Shown: one piece after another, positions 1-8,576 of the stretch
How the letters are laid out: every line of letters begins with the position of its first letter
Position numbering within the stretch: position 1 is the stretch's first letter
Assembly: GCF_001553785.1 (NCBI RefSeq)
Contig: NZ_LOJP01000001.1
Location: 4,760,044 to 4,824,043, forward strand
From: Actinoplanes sp. TFC3
GTDB lineage: Bacteria > Actinomycetota > Actinomycetes > Mycobacteriales > Micromonosporaceae
Length of the DNA stretch: 64,000 nt
Direction: 5' to 3'
Notes under the pieces: model-generated
Databases searched by the model: none
What the model was told of the DNA's origin: nothing
The model's input: only the letters and a program-made list of their open reading frames with translations
Program-made: the position numbers and the translations under genes

Positions 1-305
1 CCGTGCACGAGGTCGGCGAGCTGCGCGTGGACATCGGCGAGCGCAGCGCCACCCTCGGCGATCAGCCGCTGGCTTTGACCCGCAAAGAATTCGATCTACT
101 GGCTTATCTGGCCGCGCGTCCGGGCCGGGTGGTCTCGCGCCGGGAGCTGTTGGAGGAGGTATGGCGACAGCCGTCAGTCGGCGAGGACCAGACGATCGAC
201 GTGCATCTGTACTGGCTGCGTCGGAAACTGGGCGAATCCGCGGCGAAACCTCGCTACCTGCGCACCGTGCGGGGGGTCGGATTCCGGTTGGTGGCGCCGG
301 ACTGA
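1..305 (+). CDS. OmpR/PhoB-type response regulator, C-terminal part
   Basis: The visible 100 residues are a winged-helix DNA-binding domain of the OmpR/PhoB class: the run LTRKEFDLLAYLAARPG is the typical start of the recognition unit, followed by VVSRRELLEEVW, a TIDVHLYWLRRKLG helix and the closing YLRTVRGVGFRL hairpin. The receiver domain with the phospho-aspartate lies upstream of the window, so the start cannot be placed. It abuts the histidine kinase that follows and will be its cognate regulator, activating or repressing promoters when phosphorylated. Target genes cannot be read from the sequence, although the secreted protein gene downstream is a candidate. Assignment of the family is secure; the regulon is not known. 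Confidence 0.93.
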   Translation, partial: VHEVGELRVDIGERSATLGDQPLALTRKEFDLLAYLAARPGRVVSRRELLEEVWRQPSVGEDQTIDVHLYWLRRKLGESAAKPRYLRTVRGVGFRLVAPD

Positions 306-1723
306 GGGCGCGGCTGGCCTGTGTCAGTGCCGCCACCACCGCGATCGCCGCGCTCGCGTTCCTCATCCCGCTGGGATGGGAGCTGCGCACCGATCATCGC
401 GACACCGCCATGAGCGCCGCCGAGCAGCGCAGCGCCACGGTCGCCGGTGCGATCACGGCCGGAGCCAGCAAGAAGGGGCTCGAAGCCGCGATCAAGTCCG
501 CCGGGGGCACCGTGGTGGTGCACGCGCCCGGGGCCACCGGCAAGAGCCGGGTCTCCCCCGAAGCGATCACCACTGCGGCCGGCAAGGGCCAGCCGGTGGA
601 GATCGACGTGGACGGTGGCACGGTAAGCCTGCAGCCGGTCACCGTCAGCAACAAGACGTCGGTGATCGAGGCGTTCGTACCGTCCTCGGAACTCGGTGAG
701 GGCACCGCGCGCGACTGGTGGATCCTGCTCGGGATCATGGCCGGGCTGGTGCTCGGCTCGGTGATCGTGGTGGACCGGCTGGCCCGCGGCGCGGTGGACT
801 CGGTGCGCAACCTGGTGCACGCCGCCATGGCCGTCGGCGGCGGTGACCTGGGCGTCCGCATCCAGCCCTCCGGGCCGCGCGAGCTGTCCGAGGCCGGCTA
901 CGCGTTCAACCGCATGGCCGACCGGCTCGTCACCTCGCGCACCAGCGAACGGGAGATGGTGGCCGACCTGTCGCACCGGCTGCGCACCCCGCTGACCGTG
1001 CTGCGGCTGGACGCCGAGGCGCTCGACCCCGACGACACCCAGATCATCGACTTGAGCGCCGCCGAGGTCGACCGCCGCCGCGGCATCCGGCGCATCCGCC
1101 AGGCCATCGTCACCCTCGAGGGCGAGGTCGACCAGCTCATCAACACCACCCGTGCCGCGGTGGCCGCCCAGGTCGCCGAGGCCCCCGAGGAAGGCCTGTG
1201 CGACGTCTCCGAGGTGGTCCGCGACCGCATGGTGTTCTGGTCCGCGCTGGCCGGCGACCAGAACAGGCAGCACCGCGTGGTCGGCGCGCAGCTGCGCATC
1301 CCGGTCCGGGTGGCCGGCGCCGAGCTGGCCGCGGCGCTGGATGCGGTGCTGGGCAACGTGTTCCGCTACACCCCGCAGGGCACCGCGTTCGAGGTCAGCT
1401 TGTCGCGGCGCGACGGCTGGGTGGCGCTGCGCATCGACGACGCCGGCCCGGGCATCCCGGACCCGGAGAAGGCGATGCAGCGCGGGCAGAGCGATCAGGG
1501 CTCGACCGGGCTGGGCCTGGACATCGCCCGGCGCGCGGCGCAGGCGGCCGGCGGGTCGGTGAGCCTGGCCCGCGCGCAGCTGGGCGGGGCCAGCGTGGTC
1601 ATGCTGCTGGCCGACGCGGACGCGCCGCCCAAGCAGGCCAACCGGTTCGGGCTGGTCGGACGGCTGGCCCGCGAACGCGACCCGGCCCGGCAGAAGTGGC
1701 CGCACCAGGGCAGCAAAGATTGA
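302..1723 (+). CDS. Sensor histidine kinase, HAMP-HisKA-HATPase
   Basis: Membrane sensor kinase partnering the regulator just upstream. A first membrane helix lies at about residues 5-22, an extracellular sensor of about 100 residues follows, a second helix lies near 140-160, then HAMP. The phospho-accepting His is in LSHRLRTPL (about residue 224). The ATP-binding part shows an N-box (LGNVFRYTP), a G1 box (DDAGPGI) and a G2 box (GSTGLGLDIA). The start is unusual: homologues begin right before the first helix, and the only start-like codon there is CTG at 302, whose CTGA overlaps the regulator stop codon. The next upstream ATG (161) would add 47 residues read inside the regulator gene, and the next internal ATG (410) would lose the first helix. 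The family call is firm; the start is inferred. Confidence 0.9.
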   Translation: MRARLACVSAATTAIAALAFLIPLGWELRTDHRDTAMSAAEQRSATVAGAITAGASKKGLEAAIKSAGGTVVVHAPGATGKSRVSPEAITTAAGKGQPVEIDVDGGTVSLQPVTVSNKTSVIEAFVPSSELGEGTARDWWILLGIMAGLVLGSVIVVDRLARGAVDSVRNLVHAAMAVGGGDLGVRIQPSGPRELSEAGYAFNRMADRLVTSRTSEREMVADLSHRLRTPLTVLRLDAEALDPDDTQIIDLSAAEVDRRRGIRRIRQAIVTLEGEVDQLINTTRAAVAAQVAEAPEEGLCDVSEVVRDRMVFWSALAGDQNRQHRVVGAQLRIPVRVAGAELAAALDAVLGNVFRYTPQGTAFEVSLSRRDGWVALRIDDAGPGIPDPEKAMQRGQSDQGSTGLGLDIARRAAQAAGGSVSLARAQLGGASVVMLLADADAPPKQANRFGLVGRLARERDPARQKWPHQGSKD

Positions 1724-1950
1724 GAATGGCAAACCCACGGCGGGAATTACCCCGGACGGTACAAGCATTGCTTAGATCTGTATTAAAGGCGTTCCCCTGA
1801 GCGAGCGGGCCTGGCAACCTCATCGGCGATCCCATCGGGGTTTTGTCAGGCCCGTAGCCCACAGCAGGTCCCACCCAGGGCCCGGCGAAGCCCCCGCGCG
1901 GTGGGAGGTGGTCACCCCATAACCCCCTCCCACCGCGCGCTTCCAGCGCG

Positions 1951-1955
1951 AGGAG
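1951..1955 (+). promoter_or_regulatory. Ribosome binding site deciding a TTG start
   Basis: AGGAG lies six bases upstream of the TTG at 1961. The alternative GTG at 1901 has no such site and would add 20 proline- and histidine-rich residues before the signal peptide. This favours TTG 1961. Confidence 0.7.
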
Positions 1956-1960
1956 ACAGT

Positions 1961-4048
1961 TTGTCCGCCCACCGACGGCTCGAGCTTCGTGGGCAAGCAC
2001 CGCAGCCCGGCCGCCGGCGTGCCACGACCCGGCCGCACCGGCTGATCCCGCTCGCGCTCGGCGTGGTCCTGCTCGGCGTCGGCGGTGTGGTCGGCCCGGC
2101 CATGGTCACTGGCAGCTTCAAGCCCGGCGGTTCCGGCGAGCAGATCTCGTACGAGTCGTTGCCCGCCGACAACCGGGGTCAGGGACTGGTCTACGACGGA
2201 CTGGCCGCGGCGCCGACGGATTCGCTGTGCTCGGGGACGTACGAGCTGGATGATGAGACCTGCAGTTATGGCCCGGACCCGACGCCGGCCGGCATGTCGG
2301 TGAACCGCGACGCCAACCCGGTGGCAGCCAAGGCGGACGCTCCGGCGAACCCGGCGCTGGACACCGCGGGCGTACCGTCCGATGCCGAGATCATCCGCGA
2401 CGAGGGCGGCATCTCGCTCTCCGCCGGTGCCCCCGCCCTGATCCCCGACGCCGCGCCCGGCGAGGCCGACTTCATCCTCGGCGCGCACGACGTGGCGTGT
2501 GCGGCCGACGGAAGCTCGGGCAAGCGCATCCAGGTGCTCTACCTGCACGAATTCGGCACGCCCAGCCGTTACAGCGACTATGCCGGCTCGATCCGCACGT
2601 GGGCGGCGGGCGTCGACGAGATCTACGACGCCAGCGCGGCCGAGACGGGTGGTTCACGGCATATCCGGTACGTCACCACGCCGCAATGCCGGGTGGACGT
2701 CGCCGAGGTGCAGGTGCCCACCGGGTCGCTCGGCTCGTTCCGGCGCAGCATCGACGCGTTGCAGAAGCTGGGTTACAACCGCACCGACCGCAAGTACCTG
2801 GTGTTCGCCGACAGCCACGTGTACTGCGGCATCGGTACCTACATCGCCGATACGCGCCCCGGGCTGACCAACCGCAACAACGGCGGGCCCTCGTACGGGC
2901 GCATCGATTCGGGCTGCTGGAGCTCGTCCGTCGCCGCCCTCGAGACCACCCACATGCTCGGTGCCGTGCTGCAGGGCTCGCCCAACTCGACCGGCGCGGG
3001 CCGCTGCACCGACGACTACGACCTGCTCTGCGGGCCGGACCGCTCGGGTAAGAAGATCCGCGAGGTGTGCCCCAGGAAGCACGAGACGCGCCTCGACTGC
3101 GGGCACGACGACTACTTCACCACCGACCCGAAGCCCGACGGTTACCTGGCCAAGCACTGGAACGTGGCGCTCAGCGAGTTCCTGCTGCGCAGCGACGGCG
3201 GCGACGACCTGCCGGACGCACCCAACGCGGTGCCCGGCCCCGAAGTGACCGAGCCGTCGCTGCCGCCCTCGGCCTCGGTGCCGGCCGGCATCCCCGCCGA
3301 CGGTGGCGGCGACGAGGCCTCCCCGGCCGCCTCCGGTACCTCGCCGTCGGCCTTGGTGACCACGCCGGCTGCCGCGTCCGAGGTGCAGGCCGTGGTGGAG
3401 ATCCGTGACCCCACGTCCACGTCGGTTCGGCTGACATGGAGCGCCGCCACCCCCACGGCCAAGTACACCATCGAGGTGGACGGGGTGACCGTGGCGACCA
3501 CCGTGGCGACCCGCGCGCGGCTGGTCGGCCTGCGCCCGGACACCAAGTACGCGGTCACCATCCGTGCCGAGGGCGGCTACGCGGCAAAGGGCGTGGCCCA
3601 GTCGGCTCCCGCGGCCCGCCCGGCGGCGAACACCTGGTTCGTGCTGACCAACTCGCTGTCCGGTGGCTCGGCCGACCTGTACGCCGCCCGTACGGCCAAC
3701 GGCACGCCGATCACGCTGGGTGGCACCGACGGCGGAGCCCAGCAGCAGTGGAAGCTGGTCCCGGCCGGGGGCGACACGTTCTCGTTGCAGAACAAGGCGA
3801 CCGGCAAGTGCGTCGTACCGCTGGACGGCAACCCGGTGGCCGGGGCGCCGCTGGTGCAGGGTGAGTGCTCGAAGAACGACAGCGGACGGTGGAAGCTGTT
3901 CGCCACCGACTACGGCTTCAGCCTGCGCACCAACGTCGGAGGGCTGGCCGCCGGCGTGGGTAGCCAGCGCTTCGGTGAGACGCGCCTGCTCGTACTGCAG
4001 AACCCGGGCCAGACCCGGCACCAGAGTTGGACAGCCCTCCCCGGCTGA
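1961..4048 (+). CDS. Secreted protein with fibronectin III and ricin-lectin domains
   Basis: About 695 residues. An Arg-rich N-terminus and hydrophobic stretch (about residues 27-45) act as signal peptide or anchor. Residues about 175-415 form a Cys-rich domain of the type found in secreted actinobacterial metalloprotease-like proteins: a THMLGAV segment is followed by a CTDDYDLLCG segment, which in relatives follows a zinc HExxH helix. Here the helix reads LETTH, so the first zinc His is Leu and the protein may be catalytically dead. A Pro/Ala-rich linker leads to a fibronectin type III domain (about 470-550), then a ricin-type trefoil (about 556-695) with QxW-like repeats QQQWKL, GRWKLF and HQSWTAL, expected to bind sugars. 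It lies directly after a two-component system that may control it. Function beyond carbohydrate binding is not known. Confidence 0.85.
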   Translation: MSAHRRLELRGQAPQPGRRRATTRPHRLIPLALGVVLLGVGGVVGPAMVTGSFKPGGSGEQISYESLPADNRGQGLVYDGLAAAPTDSLCSGTYELDDETCSYGPDPTPAGMSVNRDANPVAAKADAPANPALDTAGVPSDAEIIRDEGGISLSAGAPALIPDAAPGEADFILGAHDVACAADGSSGKRIQVLYLHEFGTPSRYSDYAGSIRTWAAGVDEIYDASAAETGGSRHIRYVTTPQCRVDVAEVQVPTGSLGSFRRSIDALQKLGYNRTDRKYLVFADSHVYCGIGTYIADTRPGLTNRNNGGPSYGRIDSGCWSSSVAALETTHMLGAVLQGSPNSTGAGRCTDDYDLLCGPDRSGKKIREVCPRKHETRLDCGHDDYFTTDPKPDGYLAKHWNVALSEFLLRSDGGDDLPDAPNAVPGPEVTEPSLPPSASVPAGIPADGGGDEASPAASGTSPSALVTTPAAASEVQAVVEIRDPTSTSVRLTWSAATPTAKYTIEVDGVTVATTVATRARLVGLRPDTKYAVTIRAEGGYAAKGVAQSAPAARPAANTWFVLTNSLSGGSADLYAARTANGTPITLGGTDGGAQQQWKLVPAGGDTFSLQNKATGKCVVPLDGNPVAGAPLVQGECSKNDSGRWKLFATDYGFSLRTNVGGLAAGVGSQRFGETRLLVLQNPGQTRHQSWTALPG

Positions 4049-4066
4049 GCCCGTCAGGAGTAGACG

Positions 4067-4225
4067 ATGATTGACACCGATGTCCGCACCACGCCCGAAC
4101 TCGACGAGGACGAGCCGCGCGACGGCTTCAACCGCCGCCGCCTGATCCGCGTCGTCACCATCCTGACGATCGGCATTCTCGCCGTGCTCGCCGTCTGGCA
4201 GGACCCGCTCTACGCCGGCTTCTGA
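4067..4225 (+). CDS. Small single-helix membrane protein, 52 residues
   Basis: A short gene 18 bases after the lectin protein, preceded by CAGGAG. The product has an acidic N-terminus (PELDEDEPRDG), an Arg cluster (NRRRLIR) and one membrane helix (VVTILTIGILAVLAVW) with a short outside tail ending DPLYAGF. The positive-inside rule puts the acidic part in the cytoplasm. I do not recognise a family. Spacing suggests co-transcription with the lectin gene. The clean ribosome site and coherent topology support it as real. Confidence 0.6.
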   Translation: MIDTDVRTTPELDEDEPRDGFNRRRLIRVVTILTIGILAVLAVWQDPLYAGF

Positions 4226-4256
4226 CCCGCAGCTTCTTTGACCTGCGCCGGCTTTC

Positions 4257-5282
4257 TTACGCGGAGTGCCCGGCGGCGTAGTTGTCGATCTCGGTCAGGA
4301 GCTTGTCCTTGCCCGCGGCCGGCAGGAACGAGTGGTTCACCGCGGCCTTTGCCAGCTCCGCCACCCCCGCCGCGTCCAGGCCGAGCAGGGTCGCGGCGAC
4401 CGCGTACTCCTCCTCCAGCGTGGTGCCGAACATCGGCGGGTCGTCGGAGTTGATCGACACCGGTACGCCAGCGTCCACCAGCCGGGCCAGCGGGTGCTGG
4501 TCGATGCTGGGGACCGCCCGGGTGCGCACGTTCGAGGTGGGGCACACCTCCAGCGCGATCTGGTGCTCGGCCAGGTACGCCATCAGCTGCGGGTCCTGCG
4601 CGGCGCTGATGCCGTGCCCGATGCGCTCGGCGCCCAGGTCGCGCAGCGCGTCCCAGATCGTCTCCGGCCCGGTGGTCTCTCCGGCGTGCGGCACGCTGTG
4701 CAACCCGGCGGCCCGTGCCTTGTCGAAGTACGGCTTGAACGGCGGCCGCGGCACCTCGGGTCCACCCAGTCCGAAACTGATCAGTCCGTCGGGACGTAAC
4801 TCCAGCGCGATGCGCAGCGTCTCCTCGGCCGCGGCCAGCCCGGCCTCGCCCGGGATGTCGAAGCACCAGCGCAGCTCGATGCCGAAGTCCTTCGCCGCGC
4901 TGGCCCGGGCGTCCTCGATGGCCGCGCAGAACGCAGGTGCTGCGATGCCCCGGCGCACGTGCGAGTAGGGCGTGATGGTCAACTCGGCGTAGCGGACCTG
5001 CTGGCGGGCCAGCTCGCGGGCCACCTCGTAGGTGAGCATCCGCACGTCCTCGTCGTCACGGATGAGGTCGACCACGCTGAGGTACACCTCGATGAAGTGC
5101 CCGAAGTCGCGGAAGGCAAAGTAATCGGCCAGCGCGGCCGGGTCGGCGGGCACCGGCGAGCCGCCCTCATGGCGCGCGGCCAGCTCCGCCACGATGCGCG
5201 GCGAGGCCGAACCGACGTGGTGCACGTGCAGCTCCGCCTTGGGCAGGCCGGCGATGAACGAGGCCAGCTCGGTCACGATCAC
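4257..5282 (-). CDS. add: Adenosine deaminase
   Basis: Cytoplasmic zinc hydrolase converting adenosine or deoxyadenosine to inosine or deoxyinosine, here 341 residues. Zinc ligands HVH lie near the N-terminus (PKAELHVHHVGS), the catalytic Glu sits in VPHAGE, a further ligand lies in ERIGHG, and the final ligand Asp is in NSDDPPMFGT. The motif after the first ligands reads HVHHVGS rather than the common HVHLEGS, a variant I associate with a subset of actinobacterial deaminases. The GTG start forms a GTGA overlap with the upstream methyltransferase stop, so the two are translationally coupled. It salvages purines and links loosely with the urate and ureide genes far downstream. Confidence 0.93.
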   Translation of the reverse strand: MIVTELASFIAGLPKAELHVHHVGSASPRIVAELAARHEGGSPVPADPAALADYFAFRDFGHFIEVYLSVVDLIRDDEDVRMLTYEVARELARQQVRYAELTITPYSHVRRGIAAPAFCAAIEDARASAAKDFGIELRWCFDIPGEAGLAAAEETLRIALELRPDGLISFGLGGPEVPRPPFKPYFDKARAAGLHSVPHAGETTGPETIWDALRDLGAERIGHGISAAQDPQLMAYLAEHQIALEVCPTSNVRTRAVPSIDQHPLARLVDAGVPVSINSDDPPMFGTTLEEEYAVAATLLGLDAAGVAELAKAAVNHSFLPAAGKDKLLTEIDNYAAGHSA

Positions 5283-6055
5283 TCCTTGAGGTGGGCAACC
5301 ACGAAGATCCGGCGGAATTCAAAGGCGACATGTCCGCTCCGGGCAGGGTAGACCGCCGCGAGGCGAGCGCTGAGCTCGGCCCGCAGGGACCGCCACCGCG
5401 TGTCGTCGAGCGCGGCCTTGACCGGGCGCAGGGCGGTGCCTTCCATCCAGCGCAGGACCGGATGCTCGGGGCCGTCCGCCGGGAGCAGGTGAACATAGGT
5501 GGTCTCCCAGGCGTCCACGCTGACAGCACGGCTTGCGCCGAGGAACAGGGCGGCATAATCGCTGGGATCGGCGACGGGCGCCCGAACGACATCCTTCAAC
5601 ATTTCCCGGTACGCTCCGGAGCGCGCGATTTCCTGCAGCGCCCGATGCGACGGAGCCTGGAAATTACCCGGCACCTGCATCGCCAGCCAAGCGCCGGCCG
5701 GCAACTCGTGAACCCAGCCCCGCAACAATTCCTGATGCCCCGGCACCCATTGCAGCGCTGCATTTGTGACAACGACGTCGGTATCCGCCTCGGGATGCCA
5801 TTCCGCCAGGTCACCGACGCGGAATGCAACGCTGTCCCGGTACGCCCGGCTCTTACCAATCATCTCGGCCGAGGAATCAATCCCGCTCACCCGCGCGCTG
5901 GGCCACCGCTCGGCCAGCGTCGCGGTCAGCTCCCCCGGCCCGCAGCCGAGGTCCACCACGCTGCGCGGCTGCTCGGCTGCGACACGGTTGACGAGATCGA
6001 AGAACGGACGGGCGCGCTCCGATCCGTACCGCTGATAAACGCCCGGATCCCACAT
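5279..6055 (-). CDS. tam: Trans-aconitate 2-methyltransferase
   Basis: SAM-dependent methyltransferase of 258 residues that esterifies trans-aconitate, a spontaneous isomer of cis-aconitate that inhibits aconitase. The N-terminus MWDPGVYQRYGSERARPF is the family hallmark, followed by the SAM-binding motif VVDLGCGPGELT, the acidic GIDSS loop after strand 2 and VVVTNAALQWVPGH (motif IV region). The ATG at 6055 is preceded by AAGGTGG. It is the first gene of a two-gene leftward unit with adenosine deaminase and is divergent from the aldo/keto reductase. The call rests on the very characteristic N-terminus. Confidence 0.9.
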   Translation of the reverse strand: MWDPGVYQRYGSERARPFFDLVNRVAAEQPRSVVDLGCGPGELTATLAERWPSARVSGIDSSAEMIGKSRAYRDSVAFRVGDLAEWHPEADTDVVVTNAALQWVPGHQELLRGWVHELPAGAWLAMQVPGNFQAPSHRALQEIARSGAYREMLKDVVRAPVADPSDYAALFLGASRAVSVDAWETTYVHLLPADGPEHPVLRWMEGTALRPVKAALDDTRWRSLRAELSARLAAVYPARSGHVAFEFRRIFVVAHLKE

Positions 6056-6137
6056 GGCGCCACCTTCTTTCCCAAACCGTACGTACGTCTTGTTGGACTA
6101 CTCTACCGCGGGGCGGGGCGTCGGCTAGGCTTCCCGG

Positions 6138-7115
6138 GTGGAAAAACGCAGGTTCGGCCGGTTGGGCCGCGACGCAGGGGTAATCGGTCTGGGCGCCTGG
6201 CAGCTCGGCGCGGACTGGGGTGAGGTCAGCGAGGAAGACGCGCACGCCACCCTGGCCGCCGCGGTCGACGCCGGCGTGACCTTCATCGACACCGCCGACG
6301 TCTATGGCGACGGTCGCAGCGAGCAGGTCATCGGCTCGTTCATCAAGAGCCACCCCGGACTGTTCGTGGCCAGCAAGATGGGCCGCCGGATGGAGCAGAA
6401 GCCGGAGAACTACACGCTGGACAACTTCCGCGCGTGGACCGACCGCTCCCGCATCAACCTCGGCGTCGACACCCTTGACCTGGTGCAACTGCACTGCCCG
6501 CCCACCCCGGTGTTCAGCACGCCGGAGGTGTATGACGCCCTTGACACCCTGATCGAGGAGAAGCGCATCGCGGCCTACGGCGTGAGCGTGGAGAAGGTCG
6601 ACGAGGCCCTGGAGGCCATCGCGCGACCGGGGACTGCGAGCGTACAGATCATCTTCAATGCGCTGCGCCTGAAGCCCTTGGAGAAGGTCCTGCCCGCGGC
6701 CGCCGAAGCCGGCGTCGGCATCATCGCGCGCGTCCCGCTCGCATCGGGCCTCCTATCCGGACGGTACGACGAAAGCACCACGTTCGCGCCCGACGCCCAC
6801 CGCACCTTCAACCGCCACGGAGAGGCGTTCGACGTAGGCGAAACCTTCTCCGGCGTCGACTACACCACCGGCCTCGAAGCCGTCCGCCGCCTGCGCCCCG
6901 AGGTGCCCGCGGACACCACCATGGCCCAGTTCGCCCTGCGCTGGATCCTCGACCACCCAGCCGTAACAGTGGTCATCCCGGGCGCTCGCAACGCCACCCA
7001 GGCTCGAGGCAACGCCTCAGCAGCGGCTTTACCAAAGCTGCCGGAAGCCGCGCACCAAACAGTCCAATCCGTGTACGACGAGCTGATCCGGCCCCAGGTC
7101 CATGACCGCTGGTGA
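6138..7115 (+). CDS. Aldo/keto reductase
   Basis: NADPH-dependent oxidoreductase of 325 residues with the TIM-barrel family signature. The tetrad residues can be placed: Asp and Tyr in FIDTADVYGDGRSE, Lys in VASKMGRR, His in LVQLHCPP. The C-terminal cofactor region ends with VTVVIPGARNATQ. It starts with GTG just after a short divergent promoter region shared with the tam gene. Physiological substrate cannot be inferred; relatives of this branch reduce diverse aldehydes and ketones. The last 14 bases overlap the start of the next small gene, which suggests co-expression. Confidence 0.9.
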   Translation: MEKRRFGRLGRDAGVIGLGAWQLGADWGEVSEEDAHATLAAAVDAGVTFIDTADVYGDGRSEQVIGSFIKSHPGLFVASKMGRRMEQKPENYTLDNFRAWTDRSRINLGVDTLDLVQLHCPPTPVFSTPEVYDALDTLIEEKRIAAYGVSVEKVDEALEAIARPGTASVQIIFNALRLKPLEKVLPAAAEAGVGIIARVPLASGLLSGRYDESTTFAPDAHRTFNRHGEAFDVGETFSGVDYTTGLEAVRRLRPEVPADTTMAQFALRWILDHPAVTVVIPGARNATQARGNASAAALPKLPEAAHQTVQSVYDELIRPQVHDRW

Positions 7116-7353
7116 CCTGATCCCGCTCAAGGGCTGGCCCTGGATGGCCGGCGGCATGCTGGCCCTGGTGATCGGCGTCCTGTGGACAGCAGCCGGCCTG
7201 GACTGGGTCAAGGACAGCATGATGAGCGACAAGCCGGTGTTCGCCGTGGTGGGTCCGGTGGTGGCTGTGGCCGGGCTGACGCTGATCGTTCTGGGCGTCC
7301 GGGCCCGGGAGCGGCATCGTCAGGCTGCCTTGGCCGGCCGCGAGGGGTCTTAG
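7102..7353 (+). CDS. Two-helix membrane protein, 83 residues
   Basis: Overlaps the aldo/keto reductase end by 14 bases and begins ATG. Two hydrophobic helices (WMAGGMLALVIGVLWTAAGL and FAVVGPVVAVAGLTLIVLGV) are separated by a short loop containing DWVKDSMMSDKP, and the tail is Arg-rich, so both ends face the cytoplasm. No family recognised. Overlap implies translational coupling with the reductase. Confidence 0.65.
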   Translation: MTAGDLIPLKGWPWMAGGMLALVIGVLWTAAGLDWVKDSMMSDKPVFAVVGPVVAVAGLTLIVLGVRARERHRQAALAGREGS

Positions 7354-7799
7354 CGAGGGCGGGCGGCGGTTTGCGCGCCTCCCTCGCTTCGCCGCGGCCT
7401 GCGCTTACCGCACCTCGCCCCGAACACCAACCCGTCCCAAGCCGATCAATCTACCGAGAGCCCGGAAATGCATCATGCATATGAAACGCTCTTCGCCCCC
7501 GACCACCTGCCGCAGCCCGCACGCATTAATTGATCTTGAAAAGCCGGCCAGCACCGCAATACAAAAGGCGCGCTCCACCATCCACTTGACGCAGAGCCCT
7601 CCACCCAATAACACCATTCGCAAGAACTGGCATCCCGCTCGACTACCGCAAGCCCCACCATAAGCCGTAAATTCCAGCGCGTCGAAAGTTTGCCGGCCCC
7701 TTGGACGGGCATGCGAAAGCCCCGCACTCTACGGACTGCCAAGGCTGTCCGAGGGCACGGGGCTCACCGCTCGAGCCGATCTCCGCCAGGCGATCGGCG
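7354..7799. other. Non-coding stretch, locally lower G+C
   Basis: About 450 bases between convergent genes. From roughly 7440 to 7690 the base composition falls well below the window average and no reading frame has a ribosome site or protein-like composition. The right end carries two hairpins listed separately. Otherwise I see nothing definite; an antisense or small RNA is possible. Confidence 0.4.
7716..7765 (-). terminator. Possible terminator for the cold-shock gene
   Basis: Read leftward, AGCCCCG (7758-7764) can pair with CGGGGCT (7718-7724) and is followed by TTTC. The loop contains a smaller GGAC/GTCC stem. It lies about 60 bases after the csp stop codon. Confidence 0.4.
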
Positions 7800-7822
7800 G
7801 CCGGCGTCGCCGCCGGCTTTTT
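7800..7822 (+). terminator. Rho-independent terminator
   Basis: Perfect 7-bp stem GCCGGCG/CGCCGGC with a TCGC loop and five T residues directly after it, in the rightward direction. It would stop transcripts coming from the aldo/keto reductase side before they run into the leftward cold-shock gene. Confidence 0.6.
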
Positions 7823-7826
7823 GGTC

Positions 7827-8030
7827 TCAGATGGGGCGAACCTGCTCCGCCTGGGGACCCTTCTGGCCCTGGGCGATCTCGAATTCGACCCGCTGGTTCT
7901 CCTCCAGAGTGCGGTAACCGCTCGTCTGGATGGCCGAGAAGTGGACGAACACGTCAGCACCCCCGCCGTCGACGGTGATGAAGCCGAAGCCCTTGTCTGC
8001 GTTGAACCACTTCACGGTTCCTTGCGCCAT
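7827..8030 (-). CDS. Cold-shock protein, CspA family
   Basis: A 67-residue single-domain nucleic-acid chaperone. RNP1 is KGFGFI and RNP2 is VFVHFSAI; the N-terminus [16 protein letters not shown] and the end [10 protein letters not shown] are typical of actinobacterial Csp proteins. An upstream in-frame start would add about 50 residues of non-family sequence, while ATG 8030 has a strong AAGGAGAG site, so 8030 is chosen. A leader of over 150 bases upstream may form the regulated 5' untranslated region known for csp mRNAs. It acts by melting mRNA structure in cold or stationary conditions. Confidence 0.95.
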   Translation of the reverse strand: MAQGTVKWFNADKGFGFITVDGGGADVFVHFSAIQTSGYRTLEENQRVEFEIAQGQKGPQAEQVRPI

Positions 8031-8240
8031 GCTGAACTCTCCTTCTGAAAATTCCGGCCCCATGATGCAGGACCGATGGTCGTTTTCGAGCAGCGGCGCC
8101 GCGCACGGCCTGAAGGAACTGCCCCCTGCAGTGGGGTTCCTAAAGAAGAACCACATACACAAAAACTGGCCACACTGTACCCGAAGAAGCACCCGGAAAG
8201 CTTCCCCTTCGACGAATCAAGTCGACGCCGGCCGATACGG

Positions 8241-8267
8241 AAAAGGCCCCCAGCAACGCTGGGGGCC
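8241..8267 (-). terminator. Rho-independent terminator
   Basis: Leftward strand: a perfect 10-bp stem GGCCCCCAGC/GCTGGGGGCC with a three-base loop, followed by TTTT. It lies 37 bases past the stop of the DUF4235 gene and ends the leftward envelope operon. Confidence 0.85.
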
Positions 8268-8303
8268 ATGACCGCGATCGATGCATCCTATGTCTACGGG
8301 AGC

Positions 8304-8576
8304 CTAATCCGGCCAGGTGCCCGTTACCTTGCGGACACTGACCGCACCACCGCGTTGCACGGCTGCGCGGACCACCGCGAAGATGGCGCCTTGCAGGGCC
8401 GCGGCGGCGAGGATCTCGCCCCAGCCGCGCTCCTCGTCGTGGGCGTCCGGGGCGTCGTCGTCGCCCGCGGTCAACTTCCAGACCTCTTTGAACACCGCAC
8501 CGGCGATCGCCCCGGCCGCGACGCCGAGCAGGAGCCCGACCGGCTTGTAGGCGACCTTCTGGAACTTTCCGCTCAC
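8304..8576 (-). CDS. DUF4235 membrane protein
   Basis: A 90-residue protein with the DUF4235 pattern: YKPVGLLLGVAAGAIAGAVFKEVWKL forms the first helix, an acidic loop (GDDDAPDAHDEE) follows, and AAALQGAIFAVVRAAVQRGG forms the second. It is the last gene of an operon with DUF3618 and a holin-like protein, starting in a 4-base overlap. DUF4235 proteins often sit with these partners in actinobacteria; their molecular role is not established. The topology fits a small cytoplasmic-membrane protein. Confidence 0.85.
   Translation of the reverse strand: MSGKFQKVAYKPVGLLLGVAAGAIAGAVFKEVWKLTAGDDDAPDAHDEERGWGEILAAAALQGAIFAVVRAAVQRGGAVSVRKVTGTWPD

Noticed and set aside
1724-1960. Additional start at 1901 for the secreted lectin protein
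   Set aside because: The TTG at 1961 has a proper ribosome site and places the signal peptide near the N-terminus.
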